A stretch of 64,000 nt of DNA from Billgrantia saliphila (GTDB lineage: Bacteria; Pseudomonadota; Gammaproteobacteria; Pseudomonadales; Halomonadaceae). The stretch lies in NCBI RefSeq assembly GCF_002930105.1, contig NZ_PJRN01000009.1, positions 62,001-126,000 on the forward strand, read 5' to 3'. The notes beneath the pieces are model-generated. The model made no database searches and was not told the origin of the DNA. It saw only the letters and a program-made list of their open reading frames with translations. Both the position numbers and the translations under genes were made by a program. Below, one piece after another: positions 50,674 to 60,800 of the stretch. Position 1 is the first letter of the stretch. The number at the start of each line of letters is the position of its first letter.

Positions 50674-51429
50674 CTACTCGGTGCCCGGGCTGCTCTCCTC
50701 TGTCTCTACCTGCCCGCGCCGTTGCAACCAGCGCATCACCAGCCAGCACAGCGCGGCCCAGGCCGCTCCGGCTGTCCAGCCGGCAAGTACATCCGTTGGC
50801 CAATGCACGCCGAGGTAGACACGGCTCATGCCCACCAGCAGAGTGAGCAGGATCGCCAGTATCAGCAGGTAGGCCTTTAGCCTCAGCGCTGGCTGTACAC
50901 GGATGAGCAGGGCGGCCAGGGTGAGGTAGGTAACGGCAGACATCATCGAGTGGCCGCTGGGGAAGCTCGCGGTGTAGACCATGGCTTCATGCGGCACGAG
51001 GTCGGGCCGAGGGCGATCGAAGCCCATCTTCATCAACGTGCTGAGCAGCATGCCGCCGGGCACCGCGACCGAGGCAAAGAGTGCCGCACGATGGTGCCGG
51101 GCGAGTAGCAGGTAGCCCAGGGCACCCAGTGTGATCACTACCAGCACGCCGACACCACCGAGCGCGGTAAAGTCTCGCCCCATTTCCTCGACCCAGCCCG
51201 GGCCGAGCGGATCAGTGTGATCGGCAGGATTGCGCAGGGAGAGCAGCAGGGTCTCATCGATGCTCTGGGTCTCTCCCTCGATGACGGCATCGGCCAGCTC
51301 GATGAACCCCCAGACCCCGCCGGAAAGTACCGAGACACACAGCAGCATTGCCAACTCGTAGCGGCCGAGCCGAGCCAGCAGGGAAAGTCCGTGGCGTCTC
51401 ACATGTTCGATTTTTCTGTAGTGCTTCAT
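50674..51429 (-). CDS. PAP2 family phosphatase
   Basis: A 251-residue membrane phosphatase with about six hydrophobic segments. The three PAP2 motifs are complete: KMGFDRPRP near residue 137, FPSGHS near residue 160 and SRVYLGVHWPTDVLAG near residue 207. Members remove phosphate from lipid phosphates such as undecaprenyl pyrophosphate or phosphatidic acid. ATG 51429 has AAGGGAG upstream. It sits between the intact recD end and its first degenerate copy, so it appears to be cargo inserted at that site. Confidence 0.92.
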   Translation of the reverse strand: MKHYRKIEHVRRHGLSLLARLGRYELAMLLCVSVLSGGVWGFIELADAVIEGETQSIDETLLLSLRNPADHTDPLGPGWVEEMGRDFTALGGVGVLVVITLGALGYLLLARHHRAALFASVAVPGGMLLSTLMKMGFDRPRPDLVPHEAMVYTASFPSGHSMMSAVTYLTLAALLIRVQPALRLKAYLLILAILLTLLVGMSRVYLGVHWPTDVLAGWTAGAAWAALCWLVMRWLQRRGQVETEESSPGTE

Positions 51430-51492
51430 TTGCAACTCCCTTGCTTTGATAACGACACGCGACGCCTTTCAGACAGCCCTGGTGTGGCTGCG

Positions 51493-53835
51493 TTATTGCA
51501 ACCTCCCCAACCCACTCACCCTCACTACCTCCCTTGTCACCGCCTCATCCAGCATCCCGCGGCCAGTTTCAACCAGCGTCAGCCAGTCCCGCGCGCGGGT
51601 GATGCCGGTGTAGACCAGCTCCCGGGTGAGGATGGGGTTGGGGGCGTCGGGAAGCAGCAGGGCGGTGTGGGTGAATTCCGAGCCCTGGGATTTGTGTACC
51701 GTCATGGCGAATACGGTTTCCACCGCCTGCAGGCGGCTGGGCAACACCCACTTGATGTTGCCGCTGCCGTCGCTGGCGGGAAAAGCGACGCGTAGCAGGG
51801 TGCGGTCGGGCGATTCGGTTGCGCTGCGGGCCTCGGGCACGGCGAGGGTGATGCCGATATCGCCGTTCATCAACCCCAGGCCGTAGTCGTTGCGGGTAAC
51901 GAGCACCGGGCGACCTTCGAACCAACCCTGTTCCAGCTCCAGGTCGCTGGCCTTGAGCCAGCCGGCGCGGCGCAGCGCGCGGCCGATGCGTGGGTTCAAG
52001 CCTTGTATGCCCCAGGGGCCTTTCCTTAGCGCGCACAGCAACTGAAAGTGGCCGTGGGCGGCGAGCACCTGGCGGGCCCAGTCGTCATAGGGTTGGCGGG
52101 CTTCGCCTTCGCCGAAGAAGGGCTGTGCGGGGCGCGCTGCCTTCAACACTTCCAGGTAATGGCCGTAGCCAACCGGCGGGGCGATGGGCTCGCCGCGGCG
52201 GTCGTGGCGGTCTTCGCCGCTATTGGCGAAGCCGGCCGGGTTGCCGTTCACCACCAGGCGATCCAGCGCCGGGTCGTCGGCGTCCGCCAGGGCGAGGCGG
52301 GCGATGTCGGCGAAGCCCTGCTGGAAGATCTCGCGCACGGCGCGCTTCTTCTCTTTCTGCCCATGATCGGGTCCGAGCGGGCGGTTTACCGCCTCGGCGA
52401 GCTGGCCGATGCCGCTTGCCGCATCGAAGCGGTGGCTTACTCGCAGCATGGCGATGGCCTGGTCCAGCGGCTGGCCCGCTTCGTCCCGGTACTGTTGGGG
52501 AATTGGCGTGCCGGTCACCCGTTCCAGCCAGTCGCAGATGGCCGGGGTGTAGTGGCCGCCTTCGGCGCGCTGGCACAGGTCGCCGAGCACGGCGCCGGCC
52601 TCCACCGAGGCGAGCTGGTCCTTGTCGCCGAGCAGGAGCAGCCGCGCCCTGGGCGGCAGGGCGGTGAGCACGGCGGCCATCATTTCGATATCCACCATCG
52701 AGGCTTCGTCGATCACCAGGGCGTCCAGCGCCAGTGGGTTGCCGGCGTGGTGGCGAAAGTGGCGGGTATCCGGGCGTGAGCCCAGCAGCCTATGCAGCGT
52801 GGTCACCTCGGTGGGAATGCTGTCGCGCAAAGTTGAGATATCCACACCCTGTTGGCCCACGGCGGCGGCCAGTTCCACCAGCGAAAGCCCCTTTACCTGC
52901 TTGGCGATGGATTCGTTGAGGCGTGCGGCGGCCTTGCCGGTGGGAGCGGCTAGGCGAATGCGCAGCGGGCGCGGGGCGCTGGAGCCGGCCTGGGCGGGTT
53001 CACCCAGGGCCAGCGCCTGCAGCAGCGCGAGCAGCTTGACCACGGTGGTGGTCTTGCCGGTGCCGGGGCCGCCGGTGATCACCGCGAAGCGCGAGCGGCT
53101 GGCGAGTGCACAGGCGGCCTGCTGCCAGTCGAGGTCATGGCTTTGGGGAAACAATGCGGCCAGCGCTCGGGCCAGGGTGGCGGTATCGGCTTCTGCCTGG
53201 GAGGGCGCCTCAGTGGCGAAAGCAATCCGGGCGCCGATCAGCCCGCGAATGTCCTGCTCGTACTGCCAGTAGCGGCGCAGGTAGAGCCGCACGTTGCCAT
53301 CGCGTTCGCTGCGCACCAGCGGGGTGTTTCCGGCCAGGAGCGTGTTGCCGTCCGCCACTAGGGCAGGGTGGTTCAGGGCGGCTTGCCAGGTGGCGAGGTC
53401 GAGTTCGGCCAGCAGGTCGCTGGGCAGCGGCGGCGGGTCGCTGAGGTCGTCGCCTTCCGGCGGCAGCGAGAGCGCCAGGTCGGGGGCGGCCAGGGTCTGG
53501 GCGAGATCGAGACACACATGGCCGCGGCCGAGCTGATGGCTGGCAAGGGCAGCGGCGAGCAGCAGCAGGGGAGGGGCGTCGTTCACCTCGCGCTGGAAGA
53601 AGCTGGCCAGTGCCCGGTCCAGCGCGCGCAACCAGCCGCGCTCCACCCAGCGGTCGAGCAGGGCGAAAAGCGCTTGGGTGTCGTGAAGCGCGGCCAGGGG
53701 CAGTTCCGGCCTGGCGGGTTCGCTCTTGCCTGGTGCGTCGCTAAGGCCTGCTTCGTTGCTAGCGTCTGCTTCCTCACCAAGATCGGCGAACAGGTCCGGG
53801 GTGGCGTCGTCGTGGTGCTTGCTGCGCTTGCTCAT
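51493..53835 (-). CDS. recD: Exodeoxyribonuclease V subunit alpha RecD
   Basis: A 780-residue SF1 helicase, longer than the E. coli protein (608 residues) because of a charged N-terminal extension and loops. Walker A is TGGPGTGKTTT near residue 252, Walker B/motif II is VIDEASMVD, motif III is LLGDKDQLASVEAG, motif V/VI is TVHKSQGSEF and VYTGITRARDWL. RecD is the 5'-3' motor of RecBCD, acting in double-strand break repair and destruction of foreign DNA. It overlaps recB by 4 bases. Its last 250 bases occur twice more, in decayed form, downstream. Confidence 0.96.
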   Translation of the reverse strand: MSKRSKHHDDATPDLFADLGEEADASNEAGLSDAPGKSEPARPELPLAALHDTQALFALLDRWVERGWLRALDRALASFFQREVNDAPPLLLLAAALASHQLGRGHVCLDLAQTLAAPDLALSLPPEGDDLSDPPPLPSDLLAELDLATWQAALNHPALVADGNTLLAGNTPLVRSERDGNVRLYLRRYWQYEQDIRGLIGARIAFATEAPSQAEADTATLARALAALFPQSHDLDWQQAACALASRSRFAVITGGPGTGKTTTVVKLLALLQALALGEPAQAGSSAPRPLRIRLAAPTGKAAARLNESIAKQVKGLSLVELAAAVGQQGVDISTLRDSIPTEVTTLHRLLGSRPDTRHFRHHAGNPLALDALVIDEASMVDIEMMAAVLTALPPRARLLLLGDKDQLASVEAGAVLGDLCQRAEGGHYTPAICDWLERVTGTPIPQQYRDEAGQPLDQAIAMLRVSHRFDAASGIGQLAEAVNRPLGPDHGQKEKKRAVREIFQQGFADIARLALADADDPALDRLVVNGNPAGFANSGEDRHDRRGEPIAPPVGYGHYLEVLKAARPAQPFFGEGEARQPYDDWARQVLAAHGHFQLLCALRKGPWGIQGLNPRIGRALRRAGWLKASDLELEQGWFEGRPVLVTRNDYGLGLMNGDIGITLAVPEARSATESPDRTLLRVAFPASDGSGNIKWVLPSRLQAVETVFAMTVHKSQGSEFTHTALLLPDAPNPILTRELVYTGITRARDWLTLVETGRGMLDEAVTREVVRVSGLGRLQ

Positions 53836-56800
53836 GCCGGCGCCTCCGTCATGTTGCGGGTGCCTGCCGCTTGGGTGTCGCCCTGGAACAGGGCATCCAG
53901 CGCTTCGATCAGCTCCCGCGGGGGGCGCTCGGCGTGGACGCCGCGGCTCTCGGCATTGGCGCCGCGCAGGAATACGGTGAGCGAGCCGCCGATGTGGCGG
54001 TCGTAGTCGTACTCCGGCAGGCGCGCCTTGAGCAGCCGGTGCAGGGCCAGCAGGTAGAGCGCGTACTGCAGGTCGTAGCGTTTCTCGGCCACCGCCTCGC
54101 GCATCGCCTCGGGGCTGTAGGCGCTATCGTCCGGCCCCAGGTGGTTCGATTTCCAGTCAGCCACGTAGTAGCGCCCTTCGTGCTCGAACACCAGATCGAT
54201 AAAGCCCTTGAGCATGCCGTTGAGGGTGTCGGCATCCAGCGCGGGGCGCGGAAGGCTGGCACCTGCGTTGTTCTCTGGGCTGGGGAGTGTGTAAGCACTT
54301 ACGAGGGCGTCTAGCCGGCGGGTGTCGACCTGGCGTGAGGCGAACCAGAACTCCATCTCCACCTGATAACTCGTCAGCGTTTCGAGCGTGAGACTGCCCG
54401 CGTCATTGGGTAGCGGCAGCGGAGCGGCGAGCAGGGTGCCGAACCAGGCATGCAGGGTATTCAGCCACGGCTGCCAGCCGCGCACCTGGCAGCGCCGGGC
54501 CAGGGTCTCCTCGCGCAGGGCGGGGTCGCGGGCCACGCGGGCGAAGCCGTGCTCGCCGGACCACTCTAAAATCCCATGGAGGAACGTACCGGGACCTGGG
54601 CCTCTCGGAAAACGGTGCAAGGAGGGCACTGGTTCACTCTGGCCGCTGTCGCGGGGTTCCTCGATCACTTCCAGCGCGGTGGCCTCCATGGCGGTGGCCG
54701 GTTCCGGCAGGCCACCGTTTCGCTGCGCTTCGCTTTCATGCGGGCTCGGTGGTAAGTCAGCCCTTACTGGGGCGCTTACCATGTCTCCCGAGAGGCGCAG
54801 CGCCGAGTAACTGGCGATCCACCAGTGCTCACGGGCGGGGCGCGTGGGTGTGCGTGCTTCGCCCAGGGCGTCGTCGCGCTCTGTCTGGGTGACGGTCTGG
54901 GCGTGGGCCGGTGGCGCCGGGGCGATCTCGATGGCTGCGCAGTCGCCCTTCAGGCGCTTGAGTGCTTCACTGAACCCGGTCGGCCCGAGCAAGTCGCCGT
55001 TGGCCAGCAGTTGGCCGATGGCGCTGCCTTCGCCGCCCTTGAGCGGCGCCATGCCGAGCCAGGTGGCGTGGCGCGAGCGGGTCAACGCCACGTAGAGCTT
55101 GCGCAGGTCTTCGCCCAGGCGCTCGCGGTCGACGGTGGCCAGGGTCTCCTCGTCGGCTTCCAGGCTGATGCGCAGCCGGCCCTCGGCGTCATGCCAGCGC
55201 AGCGGCGAGTCGTCCTTCTTCGTCGGGCGGTGGCTGCAGATGAAGGGCAGGAACACCAGCGGGTACTCCAGTCCCTTGGACTTGTGAATGGTGATGACCT
55301 GTACCAGGTCGGCGTCGCTCTCCAGGCGCAGCTTGTGGGTGTCGCCCTGGCCTTCGGGGTGGGCGATGGATTCGGCGAGAAAGCGGATCAGCGCGTGTTC
55401 GCCGTCGAGCTCCTGGCTGGCGTGTTGCAATAATTCGCCTAGGTGCAGCAGGTCGGTAAGCACTCTCTCACCATCTACGAATGTCTGCACAGGCGAATCG
55501 CTGCGTTGCTCGGTGCTCGTAAGCTCGCCTAACCCCACGTTATGTCTCGCTTCCTGTGCGCCGAGCGCCTTGCGCTTCATCCCGTTCGACGATTCGTGGG
55601 CAGGCCCGCTATTTAAGAGCCGCGTGGCGACCTCGAAGTCGTGGATGATCTTGCGCACCAGCGGCAACACGCCTTGGCGCTGCCACAGCCGGTGGTAGTC
55701 GCGGAACTGCAGCACGCGGCTTTCCCAGGCCAGTTCGTCCTCATTCAAGCGATCCAGCGTGGCGATATCGAGCCCCAGCACCGTGGAGGCCAGGGCGGTG
55801 CGCAGCAGCCTGTCGTCCTCGGGTTCGGCGCAGGCGCGCAGCCAGGCGTCGAGCTGGGCGGCGACCGGCGAGGCGAACACCTTGTCCTTGTCGGAGAGGT
55901 AGACGCTCTTCACGCCGCGCCGGGCCAGCGCCTGGCGGATCGCCCGCGCCTCGCCCAGGCCATTGACCAGCACCGCCATATCCGAGGGCTTGAGCGGCTG
56001 TAATTCGCCCTGTTCGTTCTGGAAACCGGTACTTCCGCGCTGGCCCTCGTTGAGCAGCTCCACCATGACGGAGGCGCAGCGCTCGGCCATCTCGCCGTGG
56101 TAGGCGGTCTTGGAGAGCGGCTCGTCGCTTTCGAGCTGCCATAGGGTCATGGCCGGCAGCGGCTTGCCCTGCCGGGTGAGTGAGTCCTTGCGCCCTTTGG
56201 CTCCTACGCGATGGAAGGGAACCGGATTGCTGCCGTCGGCTTCCTTGAACAGGAAGGCGCCGGGCGGGTGCGCCTCGGCGAATTCGAAGCAGCGGTTGAC
56301 CGACTCGACCATCTCGCTGCTGGAACGGAAGTTGGTGCCCAGGGTGACGTGTCGGCCTTGGGTGTCGCGGCGGGCGCGCAGGTAGGTATGGATGTCGGCG
56401 CCGCGGAAGGCGTAGATCGCCTGCTTGGGGTCGCCGATCAGGAAGACTCCACACTCGCGGCGGTTCTCGCGGATGCGGTACACGCAGTCGAAGATGCGGT
56501 ACTGCACCGGGTCGGTGTCCTGGAATTCGTCGACCAGGGCGACGGGGAACTGGCGGCGGATCTGCGCGCCCAGCGCCTCGCAATTGGGGCCGGTGAGCGC
56601 CCGGTCGAGGTGCGTGAGCAGCTCGTTGGGGCCCATCTCGGCGCGGCGTTCCTGCTCGCGGTCGAGCCGCGCGCGGCACCAATGCACGGCGTGGGTGAGC
56701 AGGTCGGCGTAGGGATCGGGCAGGGCGTGAAGCTCGTCCTGCAGCGCTTCCAATGCGGCCAGGGCGGGGTGGTTCGGTGGCTCGCCCTTGAGCCAGATCT

Positions 56801-57851
56801 CGGCCATGCCCTGGGGCGTGAGGCGCTTCCAGGCGGCCTCGGTCAGGCCGGGCCATATGGCGTCGCACTGGCACCACTCGCGCAGGGCACCGAGCCAGGT
56901 GGCGCGGCTCCTCGCATTGAAGCTCTGGCCCTTGAAAGCTTTCTGCTGGGCGGCCTCTTCGAACAGCGCCTCGCACTCGTCGATCCAGACCGACCACGGC
57001 GCCTTGAGCTGGGCCAGGCGCTCGGCGGTTTCCCGTTGAGCGTTGGCGACCGTCTCGGCCGGGGGCGGGGCGCCCTTGTTGAGCGCCTCGGCTTCGGGCA
57101 TCAGCCCGCGCACCGCCTGGTGCAGCTGCTCGGGCGTGCTCCAGTGGCGTACCACGCTGGCCAGTTCGTCGGTGTTCAGCGGGTAGTAGAAGCTGCGCCA
57201 GTAGTCGCGCACCACCTCGAGTTCCAGCTCGGTCTGGTCGTTTTCCAGGTCGAGCGAGAAGAGGCTACCGCTGTCGAAGGCGTGCTCGCGCAGCATGCGG
57301 TAGCACCAGCTGTGGATGGTGGAGACGGCGGCCTCGTCCATCCATTCGGCGGCGAGCTGCAGGCGCCGGGCGCAGGCGGGCCAGGTGGCGGGGTCGTATT
57401 GGTCGCGGAGGGCCAGGAGCAGCGGATCTTGTGGCGTCGGGGCTGGTCCGTCGACAGGCCTCGGCGAGGGCGCTGTGAGCCCATCCCTGGGCGCTACTTT
57501 TTCCTTCCCTGGAAAAAGACCCTCGCTACGGCCTGTCCCCGGTGCCCCGTCGGCATGCTCAGCATCTCCGCTGGCTGGTTGAAGGAAAACATTAGCCGCC
57601 TCGACGAGCCGCGCGCGGATGCGCTCGCGCAGTTCCTGGGTGGCGGCGTTGGTGAAGGTGACGACGAGAATTTCCGGCGGCGTGAGCGGGCGTTCGAAGG
57701 CGGCGTCGTCGGATTCCGAGCGGGCGCCTAGCACAAGGCGCACGTAGAGCAGGGCGATGGTGAAGGTCTTGCCGGTGCCGGCGCTGGCCTCGATCAGGCG
57801 ACTGCCGTGAAGCGGAAACGCCAATGGGTCTAGCTGCGCGACCTCGCTCAT
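53832..57851 (-). CDS. recB: Exodeoxyribonuclease V subunit beta RecB
   Basis: A 1,339-residue helicase-nuclease. Walker A is EASAGTGKTFTIALLY at residues 21-36, motif II is LVDEFQDTDPVQYRIF, GDPKQAIYAFRGAD and TIHKSKGLEYPLVFLPF follow, and the C-terminal nuclease has VADWKSNHLG near residue 1230 with the D-x-K catalytic pair. It is about 150 residues longer than the E. coli enzyme because of in-frame insertions, notably residues about 90-143 (a palindromic element in DNA) and about 745-790. It is translationally coupled to recC and recD by 4-base overlaps. Confidence 0.96.
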   Translation of the reverse strand: MSEVAQLDPLAFPLHGSRLIEASAGTGKTFTIALLYVRLVLGARSESDDAAFERPLTPPEILVVTFTNAATQELRERIRARLVEAANVFLQPASGDAEHADGAPGTGRSEGLFPGKEKVAPRDGLTAPSPRPVDGPAPTPQDPLLLALRDQYDPATWPACARRLQLAAEWMDEAAVSTIHSWCYRMLREHAFDSGSLFSLDLENDQTELELEVVRDYWRSFYYPLNTDELASVVRHWSTPEQLHQAVRGLMPEAEALNKGAPPPAETVANAQRETAERLAQLKAPWSVWIDECEALFEEAAQQKAFKGQSFNARSRATWLGALREWCQCDAIWPGLTEAAWKRLTPQGMAEIWLKGEPPNHPALAALEALQDELHALPDPYADLLTHAVHWCRARLDREQERRAEMGPNELLTHLDRALTGPNCEALGAQIRRQFPVALVDEFQDTDPVQYRIFDCVYRIRENRRECGVFLIGDPKQAIYAFRGADIHTYLRARRDTQGRHVTLGTNFRSSSEMVESVNRCFEFAEAHPPGAFLFKEADGSNPVPFHRVGAKGRKDSLTRQGKPLPAMTLWQLESDEPLSKTAYHGEMAERCASVMVELLNEGQRGSTGFQNEQGELQPLKPSDMAVLVNGLGEARAIRQALARRGVKSVYLSDKDKVFASPVAAQLDAWLRACAEPEDDRLLRTALASTVLGLDIATLDRLNEDELAWESRVLQFRDYHRLWQRQGVLPLVRKIIHDFEVATRLLNSGPAHESSNGMKRKALGAQEARHNVGLGELTSTEQRSDSPVQTFVDGERVLTDLLHLGELLQHASQELDGEHALIRFLAESIAHPEGQGDTHKLRLESDADLVQVITIHKSKGLEYPLVFLPFICSHRPTKKDDSPLRWHDAEGRLRISLEADEETLATVDRERLGEDLRKLYVALTRSRHATWLGMAPLKGGEGSAIGQLLANGDLLGPTGFSEALKRLKGDCAAIEIAPAPPAHAQTVTQTERDDALGEARTPTRPAREHWWIASYSALRLSGDMVSAPVRADLPPSPHESEAQRNGGLPEPATAMEATALEVIEEPRDSGQSEPVPSLHRFPRGPGPGTFLHGILEWSGEHGFARVARDPALREETLARRCQVRGWQPWLNTLHAWFGTLLAAPLPLPNDAGSLTLETLTSYQVEMEFWFASRQVDTRRLDALVSAYTLPSPENNAGASLPRPALDADTLNGMLKGFIDLVFEHEGRYYVADWKSNHLGPDDSAYSPEAMREAVAEKRYDLQYALYLLALHRLLKARLPEYDYDRHIGGSLTVFLRGANAESRGVHAERPPRELIEALDALFQGDTQAAGTRNMTEAPA
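57453..57537. repeat. REP-like palindromic element inserted in frame within recB
   Basis: An 85-base imperfect palindrome with outer arms GACAGGCC-TC-GCGAGGG and its near complement. Inside are two further perfect hairpins: GCCCA-TCCC-TGGGC at 57479-57492 and TTTTTCC-TTCCCT-GGAAAAA at 57498-57517. It encodes a proline- and glycine-rich linker in RecB and keeps the frame open. Confidence 0.7.
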
Positions 57852-60800
57852 TTTTGCATTCCCCCTTTCTCTTCCTTCTTCCCTCTTCCCTCTTTGTTTT
57901 TTTCTTCTTTCTTGTCGCCTTTCACGGCGAGGTGCACCGGGGCGAGCAGGCGATCGGTGAGTTCGGCGAAGCCGAGTTTGTCCTGGCGGGCTTCATATAG
58001 CGCAGTGAAACTCGGCCAGCGGTGGGCGAGGTAGGCATTGCGGCCCGCTTCACCGGCGTTGAAGTCATCGCCGTTGTAGGCGCTGGCGGCGGCGCGCCAG
58101 GCGTCGCTGTCGCGCTCACTCTCCGGCGTTCCCAGCTTGCTCAGCCAGACGAAGGCGGTATCGCAGGCCAGCGGTAGCGGCACCTGCATGCCGGCCTGCC
58201 AGGTGCGGACGATCTCGCGCAGGTGCCCACGAGCCGCTTCCGGGTCGAGGGGCGGCAACGTCACGTGGCCGGCCTTCGAGAGAAGCAGTGTGGTCATGGG
58301 CCTGTCGTTCAGGTGCCCGGCCAGGTGCGCGACCCAATGGCGCAGAATATGCGACCAGCGGTACTTGCCTTTCTTTACCAGGCTACTGCTGGTGAGCACC
58401 AGGCGGCAGCGCTCGCCTGATTCGCTCAGGCGCAGCTCGTCGAGCCAATCTTCCAAGGGGGGCGCGCCGAGCACGCTGAGCTGCACCGGCTCGGGCTCTT
58501 CGATGGCATGGGGCCACGTTTCCAGGGCTTCTTCGTAGGCTTCGAACAGCGATTCCATCGGTTCGGTGAGCTGCTCGCGCATGCGCTCACCGAAGGCGCC
58601 CATGGCCAGCACACCTTGGCCCTGCAGACGGTCGAGGGAATCGAGCATGGCGGGCATGCGGTCTTGGCCTTCGTCCACGGCGCGGCGCTGCTCGCGAATC
58701 AGCAGGTCCTGCAGTTGCCAGTTGGCGAGGCCGTCCAGGTCGAAGGGTTCGTGATCGAGGCTGACGATGTCCTCGCGCTCGAGGAAGACCTTGAGGCGGG
58801 TGGTGAAGAAGGCCTTGGCCGGGTCGCGCAGAAAATTGCCGAGCTGGGCCAGCGTCAGCGGCGTGTCCTGCGTGTATGGCTCCAAGTCGAGGGGCGCTGC
58901 TTCCGCCGTCGCTTCGCCATGCACCTCATGCCACTCATGCGCATAGGTGAACAGGCGCCGGGCGGCCACGTCTCGCTCGGCCTGCTGTGCAGCGGTGGGG
59001 AAGTAAGTGCGGCTGAACGGTTGCAGCGGGTGCTCGGTAGTGAGGGCTTCGAGCAGGTCGCTGCCGTCAGTCGTGTGCCAGCCGGCCTTGAGATGGTCGC
59101 GCAGCTGGCCGACCAGCACCGAGGGCGGCTTCTCGGCGTTGTCGACGATGCTGCGTCCCACCCAGCTCACGTAGAGCTGCTCGCGGGCGGAGAGTAGCGC
59201 TTCCAGAAACAGGTAGCGGTCGTCCTCGCGGCGCGAGCGGTCGCCGGGGCGGTAGTCGCCGTTCATCAGGTCGAAGTCCATCGGCGGGTGGCTGCGCGGG
59301 TAGTCGCCGTCGTTCATGCCTAGCAGGCAGACGCGCTTGAAGGGGATGGCGCGCATCGGCATCAGGGTGGCGAAGTTCACCGCGCCGGCCATGAAACGCT
59401 GCGACAGGCTCGACTCGTCGATCTGCCCCAGCCAGTGTTCGCGCACCACGGAGAGCGGCAGCGGACGTGTCAGCCCGGCCTCCTCGGCGCTCTCCTGCCA
59501 CTCCTGCAGCGTCTGTTCAAGCTGGGCCAGCATCAGGCTGTCTTCGGGGGCGTCGGCGAGAAAACTGGCTTCCAACAGGGCGCGCAGGCGCTGCACCCAG
59601 CCGGCCACGTCGTTGGGCTCGCGCAGGGTGCGCCACTGCTGCTCCAGGGTTTCCAGCAGCGCAGCCAATGGCCCGGCCAGTGCCGCTTCCAGGCCGCCGA
59701 TGTCGTCGAAAGGCTCGATGCACTGCCACGGCCCGCTGGCGGCTTCGCCCACGGCGTAGCCCAGCAGCAGCCGGCGCAGGCCGAAGGCCCAGGTGTTCTG
59801 CTCCATGCCCTGTGGCAGGTCGAGGCTGCCGCGCTGGCTGGCGTTGAGCCCCCAGCGGATGCCGGCGCCCTCGATCCAGCGGCGCAGGGTGGGTACGTCG
59901 TCTTCCTCGATGCCGAAGCGTGCGCGCAGGGCGGGCACGTCGATCAGGTCGAGCAGGTCGCTCACCGAGAGGCGCAGCTCCGGCAGGCGTAGCAGTTTCT
60001 CCAGCGCGATCAGCAGCGGCAGGCGGTGGCGTCTGCCCTGGTCGGAGAGCGTGAAGGGGATGTAGCGCGGGTCGTCGCGCTCGAGCTGTCCGAAAACCGC
60101 TTGCACGTGGGGTGCGTAGTGGTCGATGTCCGGCACCATCACGATCACGTCGCGGGGCCTGAGGTCGGGGTCGGCACTGAAGGCGGCGAGCAGCTGGTCG
60201 TGCAGTATCTCTACCTCGCGCTGGGGGCTGTGGGCGGCGTGGAAGACGATGGAGTCGTCGTGGTTGGGGTCCACCGCCGGCCAGGTCTCGCGGGTCTCGT
60301 GCAGCGGGCGCAGCTCGCGAATGTCGTCCTGCAACTGCTGCAGCAGGCAGCCGTCGCCCTCGCGCACGAAGGGCTCGAACAGGTCGATGCGCAGCGAGTC
60401 GGCGGCGAACAGGCGCTCGTATTGCTGCGCGTCGTCGTGCTCGTCGAGCAGGCGTAGGTAGTCGCGGCCCTGCTTGCCCCAGGCGGCGAGCAGCGGCTGG
60501 GCGTGCAGGTGAAGGCTCACCGCTCCTTCCCCACCGGCGTCGCCAACGCCGAGCACGTCGAGCTGGGCCGGCATGCCCTCCTTGCGCCGCTGCCGGTAGC
60601 GCTCGGCGCGGAGCAGGTCCTTGTGCTCGATGATGTCGGCCCAGTAGTGCTGGCAAGGGTTGTGTACGCACAGCACCACCTGGCTGCAGCGGGCAATGGC
60701 GGCGAGCGCTTCCAGCGACTGCTGTGGCAGCGAGGAGATGCCAAACACCATTACCCGGCGCGGCAGGCCGGCGGGGCGGTTGTCGCAGTTGAGTTCGCGA

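Noticed and set aside
41400-51490. Prophage or integrative element with its own integrase
   Set aside because: No integrase, transposase, phage structural gene or tRNA-type attachment site is visible in the island.
56211-57731. Open frame of about 500 codons on the plus strand within recB
   Set aside because: It lies opposite a clear RecB coding sequence, has no domain motif, and long antisense open frames are expected in GC-rich DNA.
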